Positions 33,659-42,070 of a stretch of DNA of 49,799 bases are shown here, in pieces. Below the pieces are notes generated by a model. That model searched no databases. It was not told where the DNA came from and saw nothing but the letters and a program-made list of their open reading frames with translations. How positions within the stretch are numbered: position 1 is the stretch's first letter; each line of letters opens with the position of its first letter. This DNA comes from JAPYTY01 sp036338435 (GTDB lineage: Bacteria; Acidobacteriota; UBA6911; RPQK01; JADFOI01), in the NCBI GenBank assembly GCA_036338435.1, contig JAYZCG010000036.1, forward strand, positions 1 through 49,799. The letters are read 5' to 3'. The translations under genes and the position numbers were made by a program.

Positions 33659-34729
33659 TTAGATGCCTCTTGCCTGTAGGGCAAACTCGAGCTGATTCCG
33701 GGTAGATCCATAGAGTTGCTGCAGAGTCTTAGCGCGCTTGAAGTAAATGTGTGGATCGTATTCCCAAGTAAACCCCACTCCACCGAACATCTGGATGGTT
33801 GCTCCGCACACAAACCCCGCTGCATCCCCACTGTAGGCTTTGGCCGCAGCCACCAGAAGAGAAGCCTCATCACTTTGCGCCTCTAAGGCCCAAGCAGCCC
33901 TGTATACAGCTGAGCGAGAGCTCTCGGTCTGGATCCACATATCAGCAGCGCGGTGTTGAAGTGCCTGAAAGCTACCAATAGTCTGATCGAACGCCTGACG
34001 TTCTTTAAGATAGTCAACGGACAACTCCAGAGAACGTTCCATTAGACCCAGCAAGAATCCTGAAGCCCCCAAAGTCCCTAATAGATTCACCTCCTCCAAT
34101 ACAGACAAATCTGACACCAATTCCCCCGGATCGTCCAGAGTGATCCGAACAAAACGTTGAGCGTGATCAAATGTATCTAGGGGAACGAGATTCCAACCCG
34201 CCTCGGGACGGGACACCAAGATCAACCCCTGTTTAGTAGCAACCAGCAGAGCATCTGCGCTGGCTCCAAAAGCGATTGGGCCCTTGATTCCGCTAACCTT
34301 ACCACCCGAGAAACTAGTCTCCATAGCCGGTTCCTGAGGATGCATTAAAGTCTCTGTTCGGGCTAAAAGAACGATCTTCTTACCCTCAACAACCTCTTTG
34401 AGCAAGTTAGTAGTCACGTCGCTTGTGAGACGGGATAGTATTTCAGCACCCAACAATATATCCAAGAAAGGACCGGGAAAGGCAACTCGGCCCATTTCAT
34501 GGGTAACCACCGCCAAGCCTACAGCCCCTATTCCAGATCCAGCCTGGCTTTCCGGGAGTGTCAATCCCCAATAGCCTAATTGTGCCAGTTGGGCATAGAC
34601 CGCCCTGGAGAATCCCTCAGGGACCTCTTCGATCACCGAACGGACTTTCTCTAAAGAACTCTCTTTCGTCAAGAACTCCTGAGTGGAGTCTTTCAGCAAA
34701 ACATTGTCCTCGCTTAGTTCGAATTGCAT
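33659..34729 (-). CDS. Acyl-CoA dehydrogenase subunit lacking the catalytic Glu
   Basis: 356 residues, acyl-CoA dehydrogenase fold throughout (helical N-domain, beta middle, FAD-binding helices with RQAFDQTIGSFQALQH and GGVGFTWEYDPHIYFKRA). Where the partner has GTSEIQR, this protein has GSTRNQL. Arg344 sits where the catalytic Glu is expected. Such degenerate subunits are known in two-gene alpha2-beta2 dehydrogenases, for example in mycobacterial steroid catabolism. The gene begins one base after the stop of the other dehydrogenase (TGA-G-ATG), so they are translationally coupled. It converges with the ABC lipoprotein gene. Confidence 0.9.
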   Translation of the reverse strand: MQFELSEDNVLLKDSTQEFLTKESSLEKVRSVIEEVPEGFSRAVYAQLAQLGYWGLTLPESQAGSGIGAVGLAVVTHEMGRVAFPGPFLDILLGAEILSRLTSDVTTNLLKEVVEGKKIVLLARTETLMHPQEPAMETSFSGGKVSGIKGPIAFGASADALLVATKQGLILVSRPEAGWNLVPLDTFDHAQRFVRITLDDPGELVSDLSVLEEVNLLGTLGASGFLLGLMERSLELSVDYLKERQAFDQTIGSFQALQHRAADMWIQTESSRSAVYRAAWALEAQSDEASLLVAAAKAYSGDAAGFVCGATIQMFGGVGFTWEYDPHIYFKRAKTLQQLYGSTRNQLEFALQARGI

Positions 34730-34730
34730 C

Positions 34731-35900
34731 TCAAGATGATGGGAGCTTCAAAATACGTTTGGCAATGATATTGCGTTGAATCTCTGAAGTCCCTGCCAAA
34801 ATAGTCCCAGCCCGAACCCAGAGTGCTTCATGCCCCCAATTCATCTCCTGGCGTGCTCCAGGAGAACTTACCTGAAGCTGAGCTTGGAAACCAAGTAAAT
34901 CCAAGGCCGAATCTGCCACTCTATGAGCGTATTCCGACCAAAACACTTTCTCCAGAGAGGCTTCTGGACCCGGAGCACCACCGGAAGACAGCGTGGCTAA
35001 AGTACGAAATCCGTTCGCACGCATCACCTCGTTCTCAATAAGAAGTCTGCCCACTTTCTCTCGGACGTCAGGTCGTTGGATCGTACCGTTTTCCTGAACT
35101 CCTCTTATTAGATCCTCGAGGTTGTGATCAAACCGGGCTGGATGTGCCAAAGACATCGAGCCTCGTTCATAGGACAAAACCGTCATTGCAATCTTCCACC
35201 CCTCTCCAATCTCTCCGATGATGTGATTTCGCTTGGCCAACGCTCCGCTGAAGAAGACCTCACCAAACTCTGACTCCCCGGTAATCTGGCGAATCGGACG
35301 AACTTCAACTCCTTCTTGGGCTAGCGGTACCAAAAAAAATGTTATTCCTCCATAGCGATCATCCGGATTAGTTCGGGCTAGGACAAATATCCAATCCGAC
35401 CAAGGTCCAAAAGTAGTCCATACCTTCTGACCTTCCAAACGAAAGTCATCTCCATCTGGAATAGCACGGGTTCTCAAAGCAGCCAGATCACTTCCAGCAT
35501 CGGGTTCACTAAATCCCTGGCACCAGACTTCTTCCCCGGAAAGCATCTTGGGAATGAAACGCCGGCGTTGCTCTTCGGATGCATGGTGAATGAGGGCTGG
35601 ACCTAAGAGATTGATTCCCACACGTGAGGCGATTGGTGGAGCATGAAGAGTTTCCGCCATAAAGATGGCATGCTCAATGATCGTGAGCCCCCTACCTCCC
35701 CATTCCTTAGGCCAATGAATGCCTAGATAGCCAGCCTCGTAGAGCTTCCCCTGCCAACGACGGCGAATGTCAAAGAGAGTTTTCTCATCATTTTTAGAAT
35801 CACGTAACTCTTCGATCCAGGGACGCTCTAGATTGTCCCGAAGCCACCTATGCAGGTCACAACGAAACTGCTCTTGCTCTTTGTTAAAATGAAGATCCAC
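34731..35900 (-). CDS. Acyl-CoA dehydrogenase, catalytic subunit
   Basis: 389 residues from the GTG at 35900, which has AAGGA five bases upstream and gives VDLHFNKEQEQFR as N-terminus; the longer frame to 35954 lacks a ribosome site. FAD and substrate motifs include WCQGFSEPDAGSDLAALRT (about 125) and DGDDFRLEGQKVWTTFGPWSDW. The C-terminal GTSEIQRNIIAKRIL holds the catalytic Glu (about 373). In this setting it could oxidise a dihydro-hydroxycinnamoyl-CoA to the enoyl-CoA, as HcaD does in Acinetobacter. This is an inference from neighbours. Confidence 0.92.
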   Translation of the reverse strand: MDLHFNKEQEQFRCDLHRWLRDNLERPWIEELRDSKNDEKTLFDIRRRWQGKLYEAGYLGIHWPKEWGGRGLTIIEHAIFMAETLHAPPIASRVGINLLGPALIHHASEEQRRRFIPKMLSGEEVWCQGFSEPDAGSDLAALRTRAIPDGDDFRLEGQKVWTTFGPWSDWIFVLARTNPDDRYGGITFFLVPLAQEGVEVRPIRQITGESEFGEVFFSGALAKRNHIIGEIGEGWKIAMTVLSYERGSMSLAHPARFDHNLEDLIRGVQENGTIQRPDVREKVGRLLIENEVMRANGFRTLATLSSGGAPGPEASLEKVFWSEYAHRVADSALDLLGFQAQLQVSSPGARQEMNWGHEALWVRAGTILAGTSEIQRNIIAKRILKLPSS

Positions 35901-36067
35901 TTGTGTCCTTCCCAGCCTGGTTACTGGTTGGAGAAAACCTGGCAGACTGCACAAAGAAGTTCATATTATCCATACGTCTTGGGACTCGTCAAGGCTGATG
36001 TTGATCGGCTTGCTCCTGATTGTGAAAGCCTTTCCAAGCCTCAGTGAAAAACAATAAATCCGATCGT

Positions 36068-36080
36068 GTCAAGTCTTGAC
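36068..36080. promoter_or_regulatory. Candidate operator GTCAAG-T-CTTGAC
   Basis: A perfect six-base inverted repeat around one base, in the 211-base divergent gap between the dehydrogenase pair (minus) and the aldehyde dehydrogenase (plus). A second small palindrome, CGATCG, sits at 36061-36066. The right arm contains TTGACT, which could itself be a -35 box for the aldehyde dehydrogenase, followed after 17 bases by the poor -10 CAAGAT. A regulator bound here could control both directions. Confidence 0.4.
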
Positions 36081-36111
36081 TTTCCTGAGTTTCCCGTGCA
36101 AGATTACGCAC

Positions 36112-37560
36112 ATGATTAAGTGCAGCAACTACATTAACGGCGAGTGGAGATCCTCTACCAATGGTAGTCTCATTGAATCTTTTAACCCGGCAACAGGCCA
36201 ACCGGTTGGAATAGCCCCAAACGCTTCCTCTCAAGATATTCTAGAAGCGATCAACACAGCTCGGCATGCCTTCGAGAATTCTAATTGGGCAGAAGATTCT
36301 CAACTCAGGACTCGGGTTCTGAATGAATATGCCACAGCACTCAGAAGCCGCCTAGGTGATCTTGGAAGAGTTTTGACCGACGAAAATGGCAAGATTCTGC
36401 ATGATGCAACCTATGAAGTGGACAGAGGAGCTGGCATTGTGGAGTACTATGCCGGCCTAGCCCAAAATGTTTTTGGTACTACATCTATGCCCTTTCCAGA
36501 TTTTTTCAGCTTTGTCCTGAGAGAGCCGATCGGAGTGATTGCAGTGATCGTTCCTTTCAACTTCCCCGTAGTACTGATGCTCAGATCGTTGGCGCCGGCT
36601 CTGGCAGCTGGCAACGCGGTGATCATTAAGCCAGCTAGCTATACGCCAGCCATCAGCTATGAATTGATCAAAGTACTATCTGAAATTGAGGGAATTCCTC
36701 CAGGTATTGTGAGTTTAGTCTCCGGCACGGGGTCAGTAGTGGGTGCCGAACTTTGTACTAATCCAGAAGTCGACATGATTGCCTTAACTGGGTCTTCGGA
36801 CACGGGTAAACAGGTGATGAAACAGGCTGCAGATAGCCTGAAAAAGATTTCCCTGGAGTTGGGGGGCAAATCTCCCAACGTAGTCTTGAAAGATGCTGAT
36901 TTGGTTAAAGCGGCCCAGCAGTCGATCAAGGGCGCGTGGGTGTCCTTTGGAGGTCAGGTGTGCTACGCAGGAACGCGTATCCTACTAGAGGATTCCATTC
37001 ACGATGAGTTTGTCGCCATTCTCAAAAAAGAAGCTGAATCAATGAAGCTAGGATACGGCGCCAATGAAGGGGTTGATGTGGGACCAGTTATTTCAAAGAG
37101 TCAGCTAGAAACTGTGATGGAATTCGTCAACGTTGGCAAGGAGGATGCGAATCTGGTCACTGGTGGTTGGGTGGCTGACGAAGGGGAACTTTCCAAGGGT
37201 AACTTTATAGCCCCCACCGTATTCGATAACGTACCCGTCGACTCCAGAATTAGTAAAGAAGAGGTCTTTGGGCCGGTTGTCTCGGTATTCCGATTTAAGG
37301 ACCTAGATGAGGCCGCTGCCATCGCTAATAGCACCATCTTTGGTTTGGCAGGTGCCGTCTGGACTCAAGACGTCAATAAGGCTTTGTGGCTCGCCCGCCG
37401 CATAAAATCTGGAACAGTTTGGGTTAATTGCTACGGTAAGCTACCCTACCAAGCTGAAATGGGAGGCTACAAACAGAGTGGGATTGGACGTCAATACGGA
37501 GAAGAAGGCCTGTACGAGTTCACCCAGTTAAAGCACATCGGGATCGATATCGGCCCCTGA
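36112..37560 (+). CDS. Aldehyde dehydrogenase, probably vanillin/hydroxybenzaldehyde dehydrogenase
   Basis: 482 residues. Catalytic residues are readable: Asn150 (PFNFP), Lys173 (IIKPAS), Glu249 (LELGGKSP) and Cys284 (GQVCYAGTR). The enzyme would oxidise an aldehyde to the acid with NAD(P)+. The next two genes encode a hydroxycinnamoyl-CoA hydratase/lyase, which releases vanillin or 4-hydroxybenzaldehyde, and its CoA ligase, so an aromatic aldehyde is the expected substrate. The frame opens at a TTG at 36076, but that lies within a palindrome. The ATG at 36112 gives MIKCSNYINGEW, a normal family start. No ribosome binding site is seen before it. Confidence 0.88.
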   Translation: MIKCSNYINGEWRSSTNGSLIESFNPATGQPVGIAPNASSQDILEAINTARHAFENSNWAEDSQLRTRVLNEYATALRSRLGDLGRVLTDENGKILHDATYEVDRGAGIVEYYAGLAQNVFGTTSMPFPDFFSFVLREPIGVIAVIVPFNFPVVLMLRSLAPALAAGNAVIIKPASYTPAISYELIKVLSEIEGIPPGIVSLVSGTGSVVGAELCTNPEVDMIALTGSSDTGKQVMKQAADSLKKISLELGGKSPNVVLKDADLVKAAQQSIKGAWVSFGGQVCYAGTRILLEDSIHDEFVAILKKEAESMKLGYGANEGVDVGPVISKSQLETVMEFVNVGKEDANLVTGGWVADEGELSKGNFIAPTVFDNVPVDSRISKEEVFGPVVSVFRFKDLDEAAAIANSTIFGLAGAVWTQDVNKALWLARRIKSGTVWVNCYGKLPYQAEMGGYKQSGIGRQYGEEGLYEFTQLKHIGIDIGP

Positions 37561-37648
37561 CCTTACCCTGTTTATGCTTTGATAGCTCCAGATAATTTCC
37601 CGATAGGGGCACTTTCATCGCTTGATGTGTAACAAGCCATTGCCGGCC

Positions 37649-37660
37649 GTCCACGTGGAC
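37649..37660. promoter_or_regulatory. Candidate operator GTCCACGTGGAC
   Basis: A perfect 12-base palindrome 62 bases before the hydratase/lyase ATG. It is in the 161-base gap after the aldehyde dehydrogenase. CACGTG-centred palindromes are commonly bound by dimeric regulators. It could give separate control of the hydratase/lyase. Chance occurrence of a 12-base palindrome somewhere in 50 kb is also quite possible. Confidence 0.3.
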
Positions 37661-37721
37661 ATAAAGCAGCTGAACTTTTCCAGTAGAGTCACAAGGTAGC
37701 TTTTGGGAGGCAGAGTAATCA

Positions 37722-38558
37722 ATGAATAACCAGAAATATTCAACGGTCAAGATAGAGAAGGACAATAGGGTAGGATGGTTGATCTTTAATCGTCCGGAAA
37801 AACGTAATGCGATGAACCCTCAAATGCACTACGAGATGGAGGAGGCACTCAACAACCTATCCCTAGATCCAGATATTGACGTGATTGTTTTGACTGGTGC
37901 TGGGGAGTCCTTCTGTGCAGGAATGGATTTGAAAGAATATTTTCGAGCATTGGATAATGACCCAGCCGAACAAATCAGAGTACGCTGGTCAATGCGAAAC
38001 TGGCAATACTTCAGATTGCGGATGTGTCCAAAAACGACCATTGCTGCTGTTAATGGATGGTGTTTCGGGGGAGGTTTCACCCCTTTAATCTCCTGTGATT
38101 TGGCCATAGCCGCCGACGAAGCTACATTCGGTCTTTCCGAAGTTAACTGGGGAATTCTTCCCGGCGGATACGTAACGCGTGATGTAGCATTAGTAATGAA
38201 CTACCGTGATGCTCTCTACTACATTCTTACCGGTAAAACGTTTGATGGGAAAAAGGCCGCCAAGCTGGGACTTGTTAATGAGTCGGTTCCCCTCTCCGAC
38301 CTGCGTTCAGCGGTTTTATCGCTAGCTGAAGATGTAAAGAAAATTAATCCAGAAACACTCAAGCATGCCAAGGAGGCATTTAAAATGTCCCGGGACATGG
38401 ACTTTGATCAGGCCTATGACTATCTGGCTGCCAAGAACGATCAACTTCGCTTTCGGGATTCAGAAGGTTCTCGAGACCAGGGCATCAAGCAGTTCATTGA
38501 TGACAAAACCTATCGACCCGGACTCGGTGCCTTCGAACAAAATAAAAACAAAGAGTGA
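37722..38558 (+). CDS. p-Hydroxycinnamoyl-CoA hydratase/lyase (feruloyl-CoA hydratase/lyase)
   Basis: 278 residues, enoyl-CoA hydratase superfamily. The sequence matches the HCHL/Ech/FerB group closely: RPEKRNAMNPQ, GMDLKEYF (with the Tyr that contacts the phenol), NGWCFGGGF (oxyanion-hole Gly), and GLSEVNWGI with Glu140 in the place of the catalytic Glu143 of the Pseudomonas enzyme. The second phenol-contacting Tyr lies in YDYLAAK near residue 225. The C-terminus DKTYRPGLGAFE is also typical. It hydrates the feruloyl- or coumaroyl-CoA side chain and cleaves it to vanillin or 4-hydroxybenzaldehyde plus acetyl-CoA. GGGAGG lies 11 bases upstream of the ATG. Confidence 0.92.
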   Translation: MNNQKYSTVKIEKDNRVGWLIFNRPEKRNAMNPQMHYEMEEALNNLSLDPDIDVIVLTGAGESFCAGMDLKEYFRALDNDPAEQIRVRWSMRNWQYFRLRMCPKTTIAAVNGWCFGGGFTPLISCDLAIAADEATFGLSEVNWGILPGGYVTRDVALVMNYRDALYYILTGKTFDGKKAAKLGLVNESVPLSDLRSAVLSLAEDVKKINPETLKHAKEAFKMSRDMDFDQAYDYLAAKNDQLRFRDSEGSRDQGIKQFIDDKTYRPGLGAFEQNKNKE

Positions 38559-38627
38559 GTTTGGTTCTATACGCGGACTGCCGATTAATGGACAGTGTAT
38601 CTTGCCACCACGGATAGAAGAAAGCCC

Positions 38628-40745
38628 ATGCGTGATCTACGACCGCTTCTAGCACCAACTAGTATTGCTATCGTTGGGGCCTCTAGCCGCCCCAACACGG
38701 TGGCTTCCCGCCCTCTGACTAATCTGCAACAAATCGGCTACGATGGGGACATCTACCTAGTCAATCCCAACCGCACTAAGATTGGAGAAATCCGCTGCTA
38801 TCCTAACCTGGACGAATTACCGAAGGTACCGGAAGTGGTTCTGCTGGTGGTGTCCTCCAAGCATGTGATGCCCATGCTAGAGAATTGTTCCAAGCTCGGA
38901 GTCAAGGCCGCAATTGTGGTAAGTGCAGGCTTCGCTGAAACTGGACAAGAGGGGGCTAACGCTCAGATTAGAATGAAAGAGTTATCCACAGATACGGGAC
39001 TGATAATCTGTGGACCAAATAGTTTGGGAGTTATTAACTTTGTGGACAAGATTCCCCTAACCTTTGGATCCGTCACTGATATGGAAGATGCCCCAGGAGG
39101 CCGCGTTGGGTTAGTCTCCCAGAGTGGAGGACTTCTGGTGGGACTAGCCAATCGAGCTTTTGATGCTGGTGTAAACATTAGCTATGGTATAGCCACAGGA
39201 AATGAAGCAGATCTCGACCTTACTGAAGCACTCCACTATCTAGCAGAAAAGACGTGCAGTGACGTCTTAGTTGCCGTCGTCGAGTCCATTCGCAATGGAC
39301 CACGTTTCTTGTCATTATGCGATCGCCTACTAGAGTTGAACAAGCCGCTGATCGTCTATAAAATTGCGCGCTCGGAAACGGGAAACGCAGCGGCCCTTTC
39401 ACACACTGGAGCACTAGCTGGCTCTTATGAGGCCCTGCAATCGATCTTCCAACAAAAAGGAGTCATTGAAGCACGTGATTTGGATGATCTCTTCATCCTG
39501 GCAGGAGCCTGCAGAGCCGGACGTTTTCCAAAAGGGCCAGGCATTGGCGTCATTACCGATTCGGGTGGGGCCGGGGCTATCGTAGCCGACCGAGCAGAGG
39601 ATTTAGGTCTTACTGTTCCCGCTTTATCCGACGATACAGTCAAACGACTCAAGACATTTCTTCCACCGTTTACCACCGGCCAAGTTTGCAATCCATTTGA
39701 TGCGACTGCCGCCATATCCGAGAATCCTACTTCTGTAGGGCCCATGTCGGAAGCCTTGATCAATGATGCTGCTATTGACGGACTGGTGGTCATTACAGCA
39801 GGAAGTGGCGAACCTGGAAAATCCCGCTTCACGGCACTGCTTGAACATGTTCCATCAACTGACAAACCAATCTTTGGAGTGACTCTGGCCGGTTCAAGTG
39901 CCTCCCTACCATATGAAACTCTGAGGTCCGCCAATCTGCCTGCCTATCACTCTTCAGGAAAAGCTGTGGAATCGATGGCGGCACTGCTACATTTTTCCCG
40001 TGCCCTGAAACGACACAAAGCACATTCAAAAAGCAGGACAAGGAACAACTTGGACACGGATCTCCAAGTCGCTCTCAACTCACTAAATAAATCCCCTACT
40101 GAGTACGATTCCAAATGCTTTTTAAAACAGTGTGGTATCCCAGTAGTGGATGAATATTTGGTCACATCCGCAGAGGATGCTGTCCATCGTGCCGAAGATC
40201 TCGAATATCCGGTCGTTCTCAAGATTCAATCCCCTCAAATTGTTCATAAAACAGAGGTTGGAGGCATTCGACTTAACTTGAACGATGCAGAAGCTGTTGA
40301 AAACGCCTATCAGTTCATCATGCGTCAAATCAAAAAAACCGTGCCCACGGCTGACATAAAGGGCATTCTAGTTTCCAAGATGTTGCCAACACCTCTGGAA
40401 TTAATTGCTGGTATCCACACAGATCCAACATTTGGCCGACTTATTCTTTTTGGTCTAGGAGGTATTTGGGTCGAGGTATTTGATGAGGTAGCCATGCGCC
40501 CGTCACCGGTGACTTCCGAAGATATCGCAAACATGATAGAACAGTTGCGCGGGGTATCTCTATTGCAAGGTGCAAGAAACATGCCACCAGTTAAACCCAA
40601 GGCCATTGAATCACTGTTATTAACCCTCTCCGACATTGCTATGTCAGCTGAGAGTTCCCTCATTGGGGTTGACATCAACCCTCTCGTGCCGACTGCTGAG
40701 GGTGATCTGATTGCCCTAGACGCAAGTATCCACAGAACCGACTGA
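38628..40745 (+). CDS. NDP-forming acyl-CoA synthetase, FerA-like
   Basis: 705 residues from the ATG at 38628. The N-terminal CoA-binding domain (SIAIVGASSRPNTVASRPL) is followed by succinyl-CoA-ligase-like domains. The phosphorylated-His region is probably AALSHTGALAGS (about 265). The C-terminal ATP-grasp part begins FLKQCGIPVVDEYLV (about residue 500) and has VVLKIQSPQIVHKTEVGGI. This is the acetate-CoA ligase (ADP-forming)/ACD superfamily. The Sphingobium FerA feruloyl-CoA synthetase belongs to the same superfamily. Next to the hydratase/lyase and aldehyde dehydrogenase, it probably activates hydroxycinnamates with CoA. Other acids cannot be excluded. Confidence 0.87.
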   Translation: MRDLRPLLAPTSIAIVGASSRPNTVASRPLTNLQQIGYDGDIYLVNPNRTKIGEIRCYPNLDELPKVPEVVLLVVSSKHVMPMLENCSKLGVKAAIVVSAGFAETGQEGANAQIRMKELSTDTGLIICGPNSLGVINFVDKIPLTFGSVTDMEDAPGGRVGLVSQSGGLLVGLANRAFDAGVNISYGIATGNEADLDLTEALHYLAEKTCSDVLVAVVESIRNGPRFLSLCDRLLELNKPLIVYKIARSETGNAAALSHTGALAGSYEALQSIFQQKGVIEARDLDDLFILAGACRAGRFPKGPGIGVITDSGGAGAIVADRAEDLGLTVPALSDDTVKRLKTFLPPFTTGQVCNPFDATAAISENPTSVGPMSEALINDAAIDGLVVITAGSGEPGKSRFTALLEHVPSTDKPIFGVTLAGSSASLPYETLRSANLPAYHSSGKAVESMAALLHFSRALKRHKAHSKSRTRNNLDTDLQVALNSLNKSPTEYDSKCFLKQCGIPVVDEYLVTSAEDAVHRAEDLEYPVVLKIQSPQIVHKTEVGGIRLNLNDAEAVENAYQFIMRQIKKTVPTADIKGILVSKMLPTPLELIAGIHTDPTFGRLILFGLGGIWVEVFDEVAMRPSPVTSEDIANMIEQLRGVSLLQGARNMPPVKPKAIESLLLTLSDIAMSAESSLIGVDINPLVPTAEGDLIALDASIHRTD

Positions 40746-40906
40746 AGAACTGACGAGCCAGAGAATGACTCTGAGTTCTGATCTATCGCTATGGATCTGT
40801 TGCTCAATGTGGAGCATGACCACAGAATTTGCCGACGTGTGACAAGCTCTTCTCCACTTCCGCATGTTATGCTAAATCCCAGATTCAACCAACGACGGAG
40901 TAGCGC

Positions 40907-41941
40907 GTGCACGATACCGATAAGATACGAATCAATATAATTGGTCTCGGCCAGTGGGGACCCAATCTCATTCGAAACTTCTTCGACTCCCCCCGTAGCT
41001 TGGTGGGAATGATCTGTGATGTAGATGATACAAGACTACACGTCCTTTCTACACGCTTCCCTGGTGTACACCTGACCAACGACCCAGATGAGGCCACTGC
41101 GGATCCCACAGCCGACGCGGTGGCCATTGCAACTCCAGTTTCCACCCACTATGAACTCGCCCGCAAAGCACTTCTAGCCAATAAGCATGTCTTTGTTGAA
41201 AAACCTTTAGCCCGTTCAGTAAAGGAGTGCTCAAAACTAATTGAGCTATCACAACAGAAAGAACTGATTCTCATGGTAGGTCATATCTTCAAATTTAATC
41301 CTGGCATCCAGTATGTGAAGGAACTTCTTCGGGAAAACGTAATCGGCAAAGTCATCTCTATGCATGCCATCCGTACCAATCTAGGCCCAGTCCGAACTGA
41401 CGTCAACTCCCTCTGGGATCTGGGCTCTCATGATCTGAGTATATTCAACTATTGGCTAGACGATCAGCCATCGGACGTCACCGCTTCGGGACTCTCTTAC
41501 TTGTCGAAGCAACGAGAGGACACGGTTATCGCAAACTATTGGTATGCCGACCAAATTTTGGCAACGATCTATGTCAGCTGGTTACATCCTCGTAAGGTAC
41601 GGGAGATCACCATTGTTGGAAGTGAAAAAATGGTGGTTTGGAATGACATGGATATTTACGAACCTGTACGCATCTACGACAAGGGAGTGAAACAGGTAAA
41701 CCCTCTCCCTCTCTATGCAGATACCTTTGGATCTTTTCGCCTAACCCTCCGGGAAGGTTCTGTCACAAGTCCTTTGGTTCGCGGAATTGAACCCTTGACC
41801 AGCGAATGCGACCATTTCCTTGATTGTATCCTCACCCACACAACCCCCCTGACCGATGGTAAAGACGGATTAGAAGTGGTCACAGCTCTGGCTGCAGCCG
41901 ATGAATCGATAGCCAACAAGAGTCAAATAGTGAAATTGTAA
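40907..41941 (+). CDS. Gfo/Idh/MocA family NAD(P)-dependent oxidoreductase
   Basis: 344 residues. The Rossmann motif is INIIGLGQWGPNLIRNF, followed by IATPVSTHYELARKAL and the family's catalytic EKP in FVEKPLA. The C-terminal domain has LWDLGSHDLSIFNYWL, which resembles the UDP-N-acetylglucosamine 3-dehydrogenase (WlbA) type. It starts at a GTG with GGAG six bases upstream. It probably oxidises a sugar or nucleotide sugar and may serve surface polysaccharide synthesis. It follows the FerA-like gene after 161 bases and need not be part of that pathway. Confidence 0.87.
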   Translation: MHDTDKIRINIIGLGQWGPNLIRNFFDSPRSLVGMICDVDDTRLHVLSTRFPGVHLTNDPDEATADPTADAVAIATPVSTHYELARKALLANKHVFVEKPLARSVKECSKLIELSQQKELILMVGHIFKFNPGIQYVKELLRENVIGKVISMHAIRTNLGPVRTDVNSLWDLGSHDLSIFNYWLDDQPSDVTASGLSYLSKQREDTVIANYWYADQILATIYVSWLHPRKVREITIVGSEKMVVWNDMDIYEPVRIYDKGVKQVNPLPLYADTFGSFRLTLREGSVTSPLVRGIEPLTSECDHFLDCILTHTTPLTDGKDGLEVVTALAAADESIANKSQIVKL

Positions 41942-42070
41942 CGTTGTTGGAAGAACACAAAAGACAACATGCTAAGATTTTTATAGCTTTACAACCGGAC
42001 CTTTTTCCAAGGGCATACACCAAGACACTTTAGGAGCCAATGATCTTGAGTAGTAAGATAATGACCTAAT

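Noticed and set aside
38963..39934. Long minus-strand frames opposite the acyl-CoA synthetase (for example 39425-39934, 169 codons)
   Set aside because: They lie entirely inside a gene with strong family signatures on the other strand, have no recognisable motifs and are low-complexity mirrors of its codons.
40325..40912. 195-codon minus-strand frame
   Set aside because: It overlaps the synthetase C-terminus on the opposite strand and has no family features or ribosome binding site.
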